Origin: Citrobacter braakii
Lineage (GTDB): Bacteria > Pseudomonadota > Gammaproteobacteria > Enterobacterales > Enterobacteriaceae
DNA: 64,000 nt
Direction: 5' to 3'
Assembly (NCBI RefSeq): GCF_002075345.1
Contig: NZ_NAEW01000011.1
Coordinates: forward strand, 42,580 to 106,579
The position numbers and the translations under genes are program-made. This document shows, one piece after another, positions 50,724 through 60,092 of the stretch (the first letter of the stretch is position 1; each line of letters starts with the position of its first letter). The notes beneath the pieces are model-generated. The model did not search any database, had not been told where the DNA came from, and saw only the letters and a list, made by a program, of their open reading frames with translations.

Positions 50724-53021
50724 ATGACTAACCGTATCCAACGTTTAAAAAACGCTCTGTTTCAGAATAACCGCGAAATTTCGCTTGAGCGTGCGCTGCT
50801 ATATACCGCCAGCCACCAGCAGACGGAGGGAGAGCCGGTTATTCTGCGGCGGGCGAAAGCCACCGCATATATTCTTGAGCACGTTGAAATATCGATTCGT
50901 GATGAGGAACTGATAGCCGGGAACCGTACCGTTAAACCGCGGGCGGGCATAATGTCACCGGAAATGGATCCTTACTGGCTGCTCAACGAGCTGGAGCAGT
51001 TTCCAACCCGTCCGCAGGACCGTTTTGACATCAGCGAAGAGGATAAACATCTCTATCGCGATGTGCTGTATCCGTACTGGGAAAAGCGGTCGATGAAAGA
51101 TTTCATCAACGGTCAGATGACCGATGAGGTAAAAGCCGCTGTCCGTACGCAGATTTTTAGCGTTAACCAGACGGATAAAGGTCAGGGGCATATCATTATT
51201 GATTATCCACGCCTGTTGAATCTCGGGCTTGGCGAACTGGTAGCGCAGATGCGGGCGCATTGTCTGCAGCAGCCGGATAACCACTTTTATCAGGCTGCTC
51301 TGTTGCTGCTTGAGGCTTCGCAAAGCCACATTCTGCGTTACGCCCTGCTGGCAGAACAAATGGCGGAAAACTGCCCGGATGCGCAGCGACGTCAGGAATT
51401 GCTGACGATTGCGGAAAACTCCCGGCATAACGCCCAGCATAAGCCGCAAACCTTCTGGCAAGCATGTCAGCTGTTCTGGTACATGAACATTATTTTGCAA
51501 TATGAGTCCAACGCCAGTTCGCTCTCACTCGGACGCTTCGACCAGTATATGCTGCCGTTTTATCAGACCTCGCTGACGCAGGGGGAAGATCCTGCACTCT
51601 TAAAAGAAATCCTCGAATCGCTATGGGTGAAATGCAATGACATTGTACTGCTGCGATCCACAAGCAGCGCGCGCTATTTCGCTGGCTTCCCAACGGGTTA
51701 CACCGCACTGCTTGGGGGATTAACGGAGAATGGTCGTAGTGCGGTAAACGTACTGTCGTTTCTCTGTCTTGATGCTTATCAGAGCGTACAACTGCCGCAA
51801 CCAAATCTCGGTGTGCGCACGAACGCGTTGATCGATACGCCGTTCCTGATGAAAACGGCACAGACCATTCGCCTCGGGACCGGCATCCCGCAAATCTTTA
51901 ATGATGAAGTGGTGGTGCCCGCATTTCTTAACCGTGGCGTCTCGCTGGAAGATGCGCGAGATTACGCGGTAGTCGGCTGTGTCGAGCTGTCTATTCCTGG
52001 CAGAACATACGGTTTGCACGACATCGCCATGTTTAATCTGCTGAAAGTAATGGAAATCTGCCTGCATGAGAACGAAGGCAATCGCGCGCTGACGTACGAA
52101 GACCTGTTGAAGCATATTCGTGCCAAAATCAGCCACTACATTACGTTGATGGTCGAAGGCAGTAATATCTGCGATATCGGTCATCGCGACTGGGCGCCGG
52201 TGCCGCTGCTCTCCTCGTTTATTAGCGATTGCCTGGATAAAGGGTGTGATATTACCGACGGCGGCGCGCGTTATAACTTCTCCGGCGTACAGGGGATCGG
52301 TATTGCGAACCTGAGCGATTCGCTGCATGCGCTCAATGGACTGGTATTTGAACAACAGCGCTTAACTTTTGACGAACTTTTGTCGGTGCTAAAAGACAAC
52401 TTTGCTACCCCGGAAGGCGAGAAAATTCGCGCCCGGCTGATTAACCGCTTCGAAAAATACGGCAACGATATTGATGATGTAGATAACATCAGCGCCGAAC
52501 TGCTGCGTCATTACTGCAAAGAGGTAGAGAAATACCAGAATCCACGCGGCGGGCAATTTACACCGGGTTCATATACTGTCTCTGCGCACGTGCCGCTGGG
52601 TTCGGTCGTCGGAGCGACACCAGATGGTCGCTTCGCCGGGGAACAGTTGGCGGACGGGGGGCTGTCGCCGATGCTGGGGCAGGATATGCAAGGGCCGACG
52701 GCGGTATTGAAATCGGTCAGCAAGCTGGATAACACATTGCTTTCCAATGGGACTTTGCTGAACGTGAAGTTTACGCCAGCCACACTGGAAGGTGAGGCTG
52801 GTTTACGCAAGCTGGCGGATTTTCTGCGGGCATTTACCCAGCTCAAGCTCCAGCACATCCAGTTTAATGTGGTGAATGCCGACACATTGCGAGAAGCGCA
52901 GCAGCGCCCACAAGATTTCGCCGGGCTGGTGGTGCGCGTGGCGGGTTACAGCGCCTTCTTTGTCGAGCTGTCGAAGGAGATCCAGGATGACATCATTCGC
53001 CGCACCGCGCATCAGCTGTGA
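50724..53021 (+). CDS. pflD: Glycyl radical enzyme PflD
   Basis: A 765-residue glycyl radical enzyme. The radical-bearing Gly741 lies in RVAGYSAFF near the C-terminus. The active-site loop is VVGCVEL with Cys419 and Glu421. This single Cys-x-Glu pattern is that of dehydratase/eliminase-type enzymes (glycerol dehydratase, choline trimethylamine-lyase) rather than the Cys-Cys of pyruvate formate-lyase, so the name is historical. It is activated by PflC. The substrate is unknown; the PTS, aldolase and GldA neighbours suggest a polyol or sugar-derived diol. It overlaps pflC by 35 bases. Confidence 0.95.
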   Translation: MTNRIQRLKNALFQNNREISLERALLYTASHQQTEGEPVILRRAKATAYILEHVEISIRDEELIAGNRTVKPRAGIMSPEMDPYWLLNELEQFPTRPQDRFDISEEDKHLYRDVLYPYWEKRSMKDFINGQMTDEVKAAVRTQIFSVNQTDKGQGHIIIDYPRLLNLGLGELVAQMRAHCLQQPDNHFYQAALLLLEASQSHILRYALLAEQMAENCPDAQRRQELLTIAENSRHNAQHKPQTFWQACQLFWYMNIILQYESNASSLSLGRFDQYMLPFYQTSLTQGEDPALLKEILESLWVKCNDIVLLRSTSSARYFAGFPTGYTALLGGLTENGRSAVNVLSFLCLDAYQSVQLPQPNLGVRTNALIDTPFLMKTAQTIRLGTGIPQIFNDEVVVPAFLNRGVSLEDARDYAVVGCVELSIPGRTYGLHDIAMFNLLKVMEICLHENEGNRALTYEDLLKHIRAKISHYITLMVEGSNICDIGHRDWAPVPLLSSFISDCLDKGCDITDGGARYNFSGVQGIGIANLSDSLHALNGLVFEQQRLTFDELLSVLKDNFATPEGEKIRARLINRFEKYGNDIDDVDNISAELLRHYCKEVEKYQNPRGGQFTPGSYTVSAHVPLGSVVGATPDGRFAGEQLADGGLSPMLGQDMQGPTAVLKSVSKLDNTLLSNGTLLNVKFTPATLEGEAGLRKLADFLRAFTQLKLQHIQFNVVNADTLREAQQRPQDFAGLVVRVAGYSAFFVELSKEIQDDIIRRTAHQL

Positions 53022-53865
53022 GGTTATTGACCCACGTGGCGAGGACGTCGCGCGTATATTTAATATTCAGCGTTACTCACTGAATGATGGACAAGGTATT
53101 CGTACGGTAGTCTTTTTTAAAGGTTGTCCGCATACCTGCCCGTGGTGCGCCAACCCTGAATCTCTCTCCCCACGTATTGAAACAGTACGGCGGGAGAGTA
53201 AATGCCTGCACTGTACACCCTGCCTACGTGATGCTGATGAGTGTCCCTCCGGTGCGTTTGAACGTATCGGTCGTGATATCTCGCTGGACGAGCTGGAACG
53301 TGAAGTGATGAAAGATGATATTTTCTTTCGCACCTCTGGCGGGGGGGTGACGCTTTCCGGTGGTGAAGTGCTGATGCAAGCGCCCTTTGCCGTACGATTC
53401 CTGCAACGTCTGCGGCGCTGGGATGTTCGCTGCGCGATTGAAACGGCTGGCGATGCGCCAGCCAGTCGTTTGTTATCGCTGGCAAGAGAGTGCGATGAGG
53501 TGCTGTTTGACCTCAAAATTATGGATGTCCATTTGGCGCGTGAGACCATTAATATGAACCTGCCGCGCGTGCTGGCGAATTTACGACTAATGGTCGCTGA
53601 AGGGGTTAATATCATACCTCGCCTGCCGCTGATTCCGGGCTTTACGATGAATGTAGAGAACACGCAGCAGGCGTTGACGCTGTTGTCATCATTAGGCATA
53701 AAGCAGGTACACCTGCTACCGTTTCATCAATATGGCGAACCGAAATACAACCTGCTCGGATTACCCTGGTCGATGAAAGAAGTGCCCGTCCCGTCGGCGC
53801 AAGAGATAGGTTTTATACGTAAGATGGCAGAATGCGCCGGATTTCAGGTAACAGTAGGAGGATAG
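52987..53865 (+). CDS. pflC: Radical SAM glycyl-radical-enzyme activase PflC
   Basis: A 292-residue activating enzyme that uses S-adenosylmethionine to install the glycyl radical on PflD. The radical SAM cluster motif is Cys47, Cys51 and Cys54 (GCPHTCPWC). A second ferredoxin-like cluster insert begins at Cys73 with Cys76, Cys79 and Cys86 further on, as in non-PFL activases. The ATG inside pflD gives the exact E. coli length; a longer frame back to 52876 is noise within pflD. Overlapping start and stop imply coupled translation. Confidence 0.96.
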   Translation: MTSFAAPRISCEVIDPRGEDVARIFNIQRYSLNDGQGIRTVVFFKGCPHTCPWCANPESLSPRIETVRRESKCLHCTPCLRDADECPSGAFERIGRDISLDELEREVMKDDIFFRTSGGGVTLSGGEVLMQAPFAVRFLQRLRRWDVRCAIETAGDAPASRLLSLARECDEVLFDLKIMDVHLARETINMNLPRVLANLRLMVAEGVNIIPRLPLIPGFTMNVENTQQALTLLSSLGIKQVHLLPFHQYGEPKYNLLGLPWSMKEVPVPSAQEIGFIRKMAECAGFQVTVGG

Positions 53866-53866
53866 T

Positions 53867-54223
53867 ATGGCCATCGCACCTGTACGATATCTGGTTGCTG
53901 TCACCGCGTGCGTAAGCGGCGTGGCCCATACTTATATGGCCGCTGAACGGCTGGAGAAACTCTGCCAGCAGGAGAAATGGAGCATCAAGATTGAAACTCA
54001 GGGCGCGTTGGGTACCGAAAATCGCCTGACGGAAGAGGATATTAACCGTGCTGATGCGGTGTTGCTCATTACCGATATTGAACTGGCAGGAGCAGAGCGA
54101 TTTACGCAGAGCCGATACGTCCAGTCGGGCATTAGCGCATTTCTGCGTGAGCCGCAGCGGGTGATGAGCGCCGTGCGAAAGCTGCTTTCTGCACCACAGC
54201 ACACACATCTTACTTTGGATTAG
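53867..54223 (+). CDS. frwD: Second PTS EIIB-like protein FrwD
   Basis: A 118-residue EIIB homologue of FrwB. The phosphocysteine is Cys15 in AVTACVSGVAHTYMAAERL. It begins one base after the pflC stop, so it belongs to the same operon. Two EIIB proteins for one EIIC is unusual; FrwD may serve the same permease or have a regulatory role. Its C-terminus is slightly longer than in E. coli (113 residues). Its last 14 bases overlap the 3' end of the convergent yijO gene. Confidence 0.93.
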   Translation: MAIAPVRYLVAVTACVSGVAHTYMAAERLEKLCQQEKWSIKIETQGALGTENRLTEEDINRADAVLLITDIELAGAERFTQSRYVQSGISAFLREPQRVMSAVRKLLSAPQHTHLTLD

Positions 54224-55070
54224 CTTTTATCTCCGTCAGTTGGCTGTGGTATTGCCGACGATATTCTGACGGCGAACGTTCGGTATTTTTGCGAAACAGG
54301 CGGCAGAAATAGTTGCTGTCAACAAACCCACAGGTGTGCGCCACTTCTTTGATCTTCAGTTCATAACCCTTCAGCAGCGTTTTCGCGTGTTCCAGTCGCG
54401 TGTGATTCAGGTATTCGTTAAACCCGATAGCGCCCGTTTTTTGAAACAGGTGGGAGAGGTAATTGGGTGAGATGTAAAACGCCTGCGCGACAGATTCTCG
54501 GGTGAGCGGCGAAGCGTAGCGTTCATCAATATAGTCGCGAATGGCTTCGAAAAGCGCCTGACTGCGTGATGCGGTCTGGATCTGGCTGCCCAGCAGATCG
54601 CGGCAGTGGCTCAGTAAGCTCGCAACGATTAGCCTGGCGGTTTGTTGCTCCTGCGGTTGCATCTGCATTTCATTGAGCGTTTGCAGCAGGAAAGAGCCAA
54701 TTCGTGGCCCACGCCGCGCGACGTGCTGGCGGGTAAGATTATGATATTGCTTGCCGTCCCACTGGACGATGCTGAAACCAAGTTGCTGTTTGCCGAACAG
54801 AATGCTGAGCGTGGTGACCGGTGTGAGCCACTGCGGAAAGTTCCAGCTGCCAGCCGGAACGAATAGCACATCGCAAGGCAGTAACGTCGCGGATGCGCCA
54901 GTAACTCCGTTATCGATGAACTCACCTTCCAGCACAATTTCCAGCCGGGGAAAATCGACCTGATACGCCAGCTCCGGCGTTGAGCTACTGGCGCTGGCAA
55001 AATAAACCTGGCGCAGCGGCGTGGGGCCGTTAATCAGGCGGGAGAGAAGATGGCTGACGTCGTGATACAT
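54210..55070 (-). CDS. yijO: AraC-family regulator YijO
   Basis: A 286-residue regulator with an N-terminal cupin-like effector domain and a C-terminal AraC/XylS double helix-turn-helix (VAQAFYISPNYLSHLFQKT and VAHTCGFVDSNYFCRLFRK). The start MYHDVSH matches E. coli; an open frame 16 codons longer has no such support. It is convergent with and overlaps frwD, so it probably controls the ptsA/frw/pfl cluster, but this has not been shown to my knowledge. Confidence 0.93.
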   Translation of the reverse strand: MYHDVSHLLSRLINGPTPLRQVYFASASSSTPELAYQVDFPRLEIVLEGEFIDNGVTGASATLLPCDVLFVPAGSWNFPQWLTPVTTLSILFGKQQLGFSIVQWDGKQYHNLTRQHVARRGPRIGSFLLQTLNEMQMQPQEQQTARLIVASLLSHCRDLLGSQIQTASRSQALFEAIRDYIDERYASPLTRESVAQAFYISPNYLSHLFQKTGAIGFNEYLNHTRLEHAKTLLKGYELKIKEVAHTCGFVDSNYFCRLFRKNTERSPSEYRRQYHSQLTEIKANPK

Positions 55071-55118
55071 GTTAATCCCTTGCAGGCAGCAGACAGGGGA
55101 AACAGTAACCGCCATCAT

Positions 55119-55147
55119 AAAAAAAGGCCACTCTTTAAGAGTGGCCG
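55119..55147 (-). terminator. Terminator of eptC
   Basis: On the minus strand GGCCACTC and GAGTGGCC pair across TTAAA and are followed by a run of seven T, 10 bases after the eptC stop and upstream of yijO. Confidence 0.9.
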
Positions 55148-55156
55148 ATACGAGTA

Positions 55157-56890
55157 TTACTGATTACCGATTTGATCGCCGTACGGCAGGCTATCGTAAT
55201 CAATCAGGGCATTCTTTTTGTACGGATTGCCAATCCAGCGGGTCGTCTCTTTGAACTGCGGGCTGGTAATGGATCGGGTCGGATCGAAACCGTCGTAGGT
55301 GAATCCCGCTAAATCAGACCAGGTGTGGATAAGCTCTGAACTGCTGTATTTACGATTCACATCCTGTGAGAAGTCACGCGGGTGTGCAGCCTGCCATTTT
55401 TCAGAGGTCCACAGCAGGAACGGTACCGTATACATATGGCGCGTCGGGTTGTCTTCATTACGACCCTGCGTTTTATGCGGTGGCGTATCGTATACCTCCT
55501 CCCCGTGATCGGAGAAGTAGAGCAGGAAGCCGTTCGGATCGGTCGCTTTATAGTCTTTGATCAGAGTGGCAATGATATGGTCATTGTAGACATTCGCGCT
55601 GTCGTAATCGTTGTATGCTTCCAGCTGATCATCATCCAGGCCGGGGGGAACGTTGTCGACATTGTTATCGAATTTACCCTGACCATCCGGATAGCGGAAT
55701 TTGTACTTAATATGCGTACCCAGCAGGTGCACGATGATGAACTTTTTCGGTGCCGGGTCGGCCAGTACTTCTTTAAATGGCGCCAGCACATTGCTGTCAT
55801 ATTCGCGCGCACTTTGCGTACGCTGCTGATTCATATAGAACTGCTTATCCGTCTGCTTAGAGAACACGGTCAGCATGGTGTTGCGAGCCGTCATCGTCTG
55901 CTGATTGGTGATCCAGAAGGTTTTATAACCTGCCTGTTTCATCATATTCATCAGAGACGGTTGAGTCAGGTACAGGTCCGGATTCTTCTCGTTGGCGAAG
56001 GTCAGCGCCTGCTGCAGGATTTCAATGGTGTACGGACGTGACGTCACGACATTATTGAATACGGTGAAGTTAGGATCGGATTTATGCAATGCATCCAGTT
56101 CTGGCGTCGTTTCGCGCGGGTAACCATACAGGCTCATGCGACCACGCTGCGTTGACTCGCCAATGACCAGCACCAGCGTACGTGGGGCATCGCCGGAGTT
56201 ATCTTTGAAGTTAGCCAGTGGCGGCAGGGCATTGTTCTCATTCAGCAGGCTATTGAGTGAGGTCAACTGCTGACGGTACTGATAATACCCGGAGATGAAT
56301 TGCCACGGTGCGGCAGGCTCCATACGTGAGGCGAGACCATCCAACGTTTTTTCAAACGGCTTGTGTTTGATGAAAGTGTTAACGGCTATCGGATGCAGAA
56401 TCAAACCGTACAACAACGCAAACGACACCAGATAGCGCCAGGGCGATGGAATATGAACAGGGCGCAGACGCGTCCACAGCAGAATAGCGATAGCTGTATA
56501 GGCCAGGGCGATAAGAACAATTTTTAGGCTGAAATACTGGCTGAGATATTCGCTGGCTTCGTTCGCATTGGTTTCAAACATCACATACAGAACGCTTTGC
56601 GAGAACTCTTGTCCGTAGATGACGTAATAGCTCAGAGCAGCCAGCGAGGCCGCCCATAGCACTACGCCAATGACGGCAGCAATAATACGGATACGGTTTG
56701 GAAATAAAAATACCGGGATCAACCACAGCGAACTGAATAGCAAGGAGTCGCGTAAACCTGTAGAACCGCTGTAGCCGCTAAAATAGATAACGCCCTGCAG
56801 TAATGAGGAAAAAAACCAAAAATAGAGGAGCGCCCAACCCAGGGCTTTCCAGCTAAATTTAGGTTTAGACTGGAGTTGTAAGGATTGCAT
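55157..56890 (-). CDS. eptC: LPS core heptose-I phosphoethanolamine transferase EptC (CptA)
   Basis: A 577-residue inner-membrane enzyme that transfers phosphoethanolamine from phosphatidylethanolamine to heptose I of the lipopolysaccharide core. About five N-terminal membrane helices (residues 15-190) precede a periplasmic alkaline-phosphatase-like domain. The nucleophile is Thr247 in VIGESTQRGR, and HLLGTHIKY, FSDHGEEV and the late His ligands supply metal binding. Length equals E. coli EptC. It is transcribed away from ppc after a 209-bp gap. Confidence 0.96.
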   Translation of the reverse strand: MQSLQLQSKPKFSWKALGWALLYFWFFSSLLQGVIYFSGYSGSTGLRDSLLFSSLWLIPVFLFPNRIRIIAAVIGVVLWAASLAALSYYVIYGQEFSQSVLYVMFETNANEASEYLSQYFSLKIVLIALAYTAIAILLWTRLRPVHIPSPWRYLVSFALLYGLILHPIAVNTFIKHKPFEKTLDGLASRMEPAAPWQFISGYYQYRQQLTSLNSLLNENNALPPLANFKDNSGDAPRTLVLVIGESTQRGRMSLYGYPRETTPELDALHKSDPNFTVFNNVVTSRPYTIEILQQALTFANEKNPDLYLTQPSLMNMMKQAGYKTFWITNQQTMTARNTMLTVFSKQTDKQFYMNQQRTQSAREYDSNVLAPFKEVLADPAPKKFIIVHLLGTHIKYKFRYPDGQGKFDNNVDNVPPGLDDDQLEAYNDYDSANVYNDHIIATLIKDYKATDPNGFLLYFSDHGEEVYDTPPHKTQGRNEDNPTRHMYTVPFLLWTSEKWQAAHPRDFSQDVNRKYSSSELIHTWSDLAGFTYDGFDPTRSITSPQFKETTRWIGNPYKKNALIDYDSLPYGDQIGNQ

Positions 56891-57058
56891 AATGTGAGCC
56901 TGTCTTTAATCGTAGCGCCAAGAGTAGCGACTTAATATTAAGAGGAACTTAAGCATCAAGATCTTAGGATCGTGTTTTGCTGTTGATATATTCACAATGT
57001 GAATATATTCAGGCGGGAATATATTGAAAAAGAAGCGGTTATGACAGCAGTTTTTGTT

Positions 57059-57088
57059 GTCGCCTTCGTACAATAGCACGAAGGCGAC
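57059..57088. terminator. Hairpin after ppc
   Basis: GTCGCCTTCGT and ACGAAGGCGAC form an 11-bp stem with an 8-base loop, 12 bases after the ppc stop. No clean U-run follows on the minus strand; the stem alone is strong. Confidence 0.65.
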
Positions 57089-57099
57089 GAGGGGGGACG

Positions 57100-59751
57100 T
57101 TAGCCTGTATTACGCATGCCGGCTGCGACACCAGCGATTGTCACCATCAGCGCTTGTTCAACGCGCGGATCCGGTGCATTGCCTTGCTCTTCCGCCAGGC
57201 GTGAGCGGTGTAACAGCTCAGCCTGTAAGACATTCAGCGGGTCAGTATAAATATTTCTTAACTGAATGGACTCGGCAATCCACGGCAGGTCGGCCATCAA
57301 ATGTGAGTCGTTGGCAATCGCCAGCACGACATCGATATCGGCTTCCAGGCGCTGACGCAGCTCTTCACCCAGCGGCCACAGCTCTTTTTTGACCAGGCGC
57401 TGATCGTAGTATTCTGCCAGCCACAGGTCTGCTTTGGCGAAAACCATTTCCAGCATGCCAAGACGTGTGGAGAAGAATGGCCAGTCGCGGCACATTGCTT
57501 CGAGTTCGCTTTGCTTACCGTCTTCAACCACTTTTTGCAGTGCGGTGCCTGCACCCAGCCACGCCGGGAGCATCAGGCGGTTCTGCGTCCAGGCAAAAAT
57601 CCACGGAATGGCGCGCAGAGACTCTACCCCGCCGGTTGGGCGACGTTTTGCCGGACGTGAGCCGAGCGGTAATTTACCCAGTTCCTGCTCTGGCGTTGCG
57701 GAGCGGAAGTAAGGGACGAAGTCTTTGTTTTCACGTACATATCCACGATAGAGCTCACAGGAAATATCGGAAAGCTCATCCATGATATGACGCCAGTTAT
57801 CTTTCGGCTCTGGCGGCGGTAACAGGTTGGCCTCCAGAATTGCTGCGGTATACAGCGACAGGCTGCTGATGGTCACTTCCGGCAGGCCGTACTTAAAGCG
57901 GATCATCTCCCCTTGTTCTGTCACGCGCAGACCGCCTTTCAGGCTGCCTGGTGGTTGAGAAAGCAGCGCCGCATGCGCAGGCGCGCCGCCGCGACCAATG
58001 GAGCCACCGCGACCGTGGAACAGCGTCAGTTCGATACCGGCTTTTTCGCAGGTTTTGATCAACGCGTCCTGCGCCTGATATTGCGCCCAGGAGGCCGCCA
58101 TCACGCCTGCATCTTTTGCGGAGTCAGAGTAGCCAATCATGACCATCTGTTTGCCCTGAATAAAGCCACGGTACCAGTCAATGTTCAGGAGCTGGGACAT
58201 GACGTCATCGGCGTTGTTGAGGTCGTCCAGCGTTTCAAACAACGGGGCAACCGGCATAGCAAAACCGATACCGGCCTCTTTCAGCAGCAGATGTACGGCC
58301 AGTACATCCGATGGCGTTTTCGCCATTGAGATAACATAGGCGGCAATGGAGCCATACGGGGCTTCAGCAATGACCCGGCAGGTGTCGAGCACTTCGCGGG
58401 TGTCGTTGCTCGGCTCCCAGTTACGTGGGAGCAGCGGACGCTTGGAGTTCAGCTCGCGGATCAGGAAAGCCTGTTTATCCGCTTCCGACCAGTTTTCGTA
58501 GTCGCCAATGCCCAGATAACGGGTCAGTTCGCCAAGGGCTTCAGTGTGACGGGTGCTTTCCTGACGAATATCAATACGTACCAGCGGTACGCCGAAACAT
58601 TTCACGCGGCGTAGGGTGTCGAGCAGTTCGCCATTGGCGATAATGCCCATGCCACAGGCCTGCAGAGACTGATAGCACGCATATAGCGGGTCCCAGAGTT
58701 GTTCGTTTTGGGTGAGAAGTCCCGCAGGTTTCGGTAATTTCTCGCCTTTCAGACGGGCTTCCAGCCAGGCCTGGGTTGCCATCAGACGTGAACGCAGGGT
58801 TTTCATCAGATAACGGTAAGGTTCTGCTGCGCCTTCTTCGCCCACCAGCGCCAACAGTTCCGGTGTGGCATCCACCATCGACAGCTCAGAAATCAGAAAC
58901 TGAATGTCTTTCAGGAACAGATCGGTCGCTTTCCAGCGGCTGAGTAGCAGCACGTGACGGGTGATATCCGCCGTTACGTTCGGGTTGCCATCGCGGTCGC
59001 CGCCCATCCAGGAGGTAAAGCGAACCGGGACAAAATCAACGGGCAGCTTATAGCCCAGATGCTCTTCCAGTTGTTCGTTCAGCTCGCGCAGATAATTTGG
59101 TACGCCTTCCCACAGGCTATTTTCAACCACCGCGAAGCCCCATTTGGCTTCATCAACCGGGCTTGGGCGCAGCTTGCGGATTTCATCCGTATGCCAGGAC
59201 TGGGCAATCAACTGGCGCAGACGGCGCATCAACTGATGGCGCTCGTAATCGACGAGGTCTTTGTTATCAAGTTGCTTGAGACAGGCGTTCACTTCACCCA
59301 TTTTATGGATCAGCGTACGGCGGGTGATCTCGGTCGGGTGGGCGGTGAGAACCAGCTCCAGGGAGAGAGATTCGACGGCTTTTTTGATGGTGGCTTCATC
59401 GAGGTTGGGCTGCTCTTTCAGTTTACGCAGAGTGCGAGCAATCACTTCCGGGTTGCTGGCTGCTTCGCCTTTTGGCGAAATGCTGTGGTACTGCTCGGCG
59501 GTGTTGGCCAGGTTCAGAAACTGGCTAAACGCGCGGGCAACCGGCAGCAGCTCGTCGTTAGACAGGTTTTGCAGCGTAGTGAGCAGCTCCTGGCGATTGA
59601 CTTCATTGCCGGCGCGGGATGATTTGGACAACTTACGGATTGTTTCTACGCGGTCAAGAATGTTCTCTCCCAGCGCATCCTTGATGGTCTCCCCCAGCAC
59701 TTTGCCGAGCATACTGACATTACTACGCAACGCGGAATATTGTTCGTTCAT
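57100..59751 (-). CDS. ppc: Phosphoenolpyruvate carboxylase
   Basis: An 883-residue cytosolic tetramer that carboxylates PEP to oxaloacetate and replenishes the TCA cycle. The catalytic His near 138 lies in LVLTAHPTE; the PEP/bicarbonate motifs [10 protein letters not shown] and [12 protein letters not shown] are intact, and the C-terminus ends RNTG as usual. It is activated by acetyl-CoA and inhibited by aspartate in E. coli. It is a single-gene unit with a 341-bp upstream region containing an ERIC element. Confidence 0.99.
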   Translation of the reverse strand: MNEQYSALRSNVSMLGKVLGETIKDALGENILDRVETIRKLSKSSRAGNEVNRQELLTTLQNLSNDELLPVARAFSQFLNLANTAEQYHSISPKGEAASNPEVIARTLRKLKEQPNLDEATIKKAVESLSLELVLTAHPTEITRRTLIHKMGEVNACLKQLDNKDLVDYERHQLMRRLRQLIAQSWHTDEIRKLRPSPVDEAKWGFAVVENSLWEGVPNYLRELNEQLEEHLGYKLPVDFVPVRFTSWMGGDRDGNPNVTADITRHVLLLSRWKATDLFLKDIQFLISELSMVDATPELLALVGEEGAAEPYRYLMKTLRSRLMATQAWLEARLKGEKLPKPAGLLTQNEQLWDPLYACYQSLQACGMGIIANGELLDTLRRVKCFGVPLVRIDIRQESTRHTEALGELTRYLGIGDYENWSEADKQAFLIRELNSKRPLLPRNWEPSNDTREVLDTCRVIAEAPYGSIAAYVISMAKTPSDVLAVHLLLKEAGIGFAMPVAPLFETLDDLNNADDVMSQLLNIDWYRGFIQGKQMVMIGYSDSAKDAGVMAASWAQYQAQDALIKTCEKAGIELTLFHGRGGSIGRGGAPAHAALLSQPPGSLKGGLRVTEQGEMIRFKYGLPEVTISSLSLYTAAILEANLLPPPEPKDNWRHIMDELSDISCELYRGYVRENKDFVPYFRSATPEQELGKLPLGSRPAKRRPTGGVESLRAIPWIFAWTQNRLMLPAWLGAGTALQKVVEDGKQSELEAMCRDWPFFSTRLGMLEMVFAKADLWLAEYYDQRLVKKELWPLGEELRQRLEADIDVVLAIANDSHLMADLPWIAESIQLRNIYTDPLNVLQAELLHRSRLAEEQGNAPDPRVEQALMVTIAGVAAGMRNTG

Positions 59752-60092
59752 ATTAACCCAGACACCCCATCTTTAATTTATGCGTCCTGTATCTTTCGCG
59801 CGACATCGGCGTTGGCTGCGCTCGCCCACCCGTCACTTACTTATGTAAGCTCCAGGTATGAGCTCGCTTGCCGCCTTGCTGTGACACGAAATATCTCGGA
59901 CTTTGTTTGTTAGCCGTCTTTTATAAAGCCACGTAAAAGTCGTGACGTCAATTGCTGCGAAATCGGTTCAGCAAACGAAAAAATGGCGGGAATTTACGTT
60001 ATTTAATTCACATCGAATCAAATAAGCTTTGCTTATGGAAATGTTAATAAATTACCTCGCTTACCACTAAGGGTTAGCGAGGCGATAAGCGG
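59752..60092. other. ppc-argE intergenic region
   Basis: 341 bases without a gene. The ppc side contains the second ERIC element (59786-59899). The remainder (59900-60092) is AT-rich, probably containing the upstream ppc promoter and the argE 3' end. A weak GC stem (TTAGCGAGGCGATAAGCGG, 60072-60090) lies next to the argE stop. Confidence 0.55.
59786..59899. repeat. ERIC element (copy 2), upstream of ppc
   Basis: About 114 bp with GTTGGCTGCGCTCGCCCACC, the central CACTTACTTATGTAAG palindrome, GCTCCAGGTATGAGCTCGCT and TTGCCGCCTTGCTGTGACAC. It is the same element as copy 1 at 21436-21552, with a better preserved central palindrome. It lies 35 bases before the ppc ATG, inside its leader or promoter. 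Boundaries approximate. Confidence 0.88.

Noticed and set aside
52876-52986. Longer PflC frame beginning inside pflD
   Set aside because: The added 37 residues are an out-of-frame reading of the conserved glycyl-radical region of pflD; the ATG at 52987 gives the family length.
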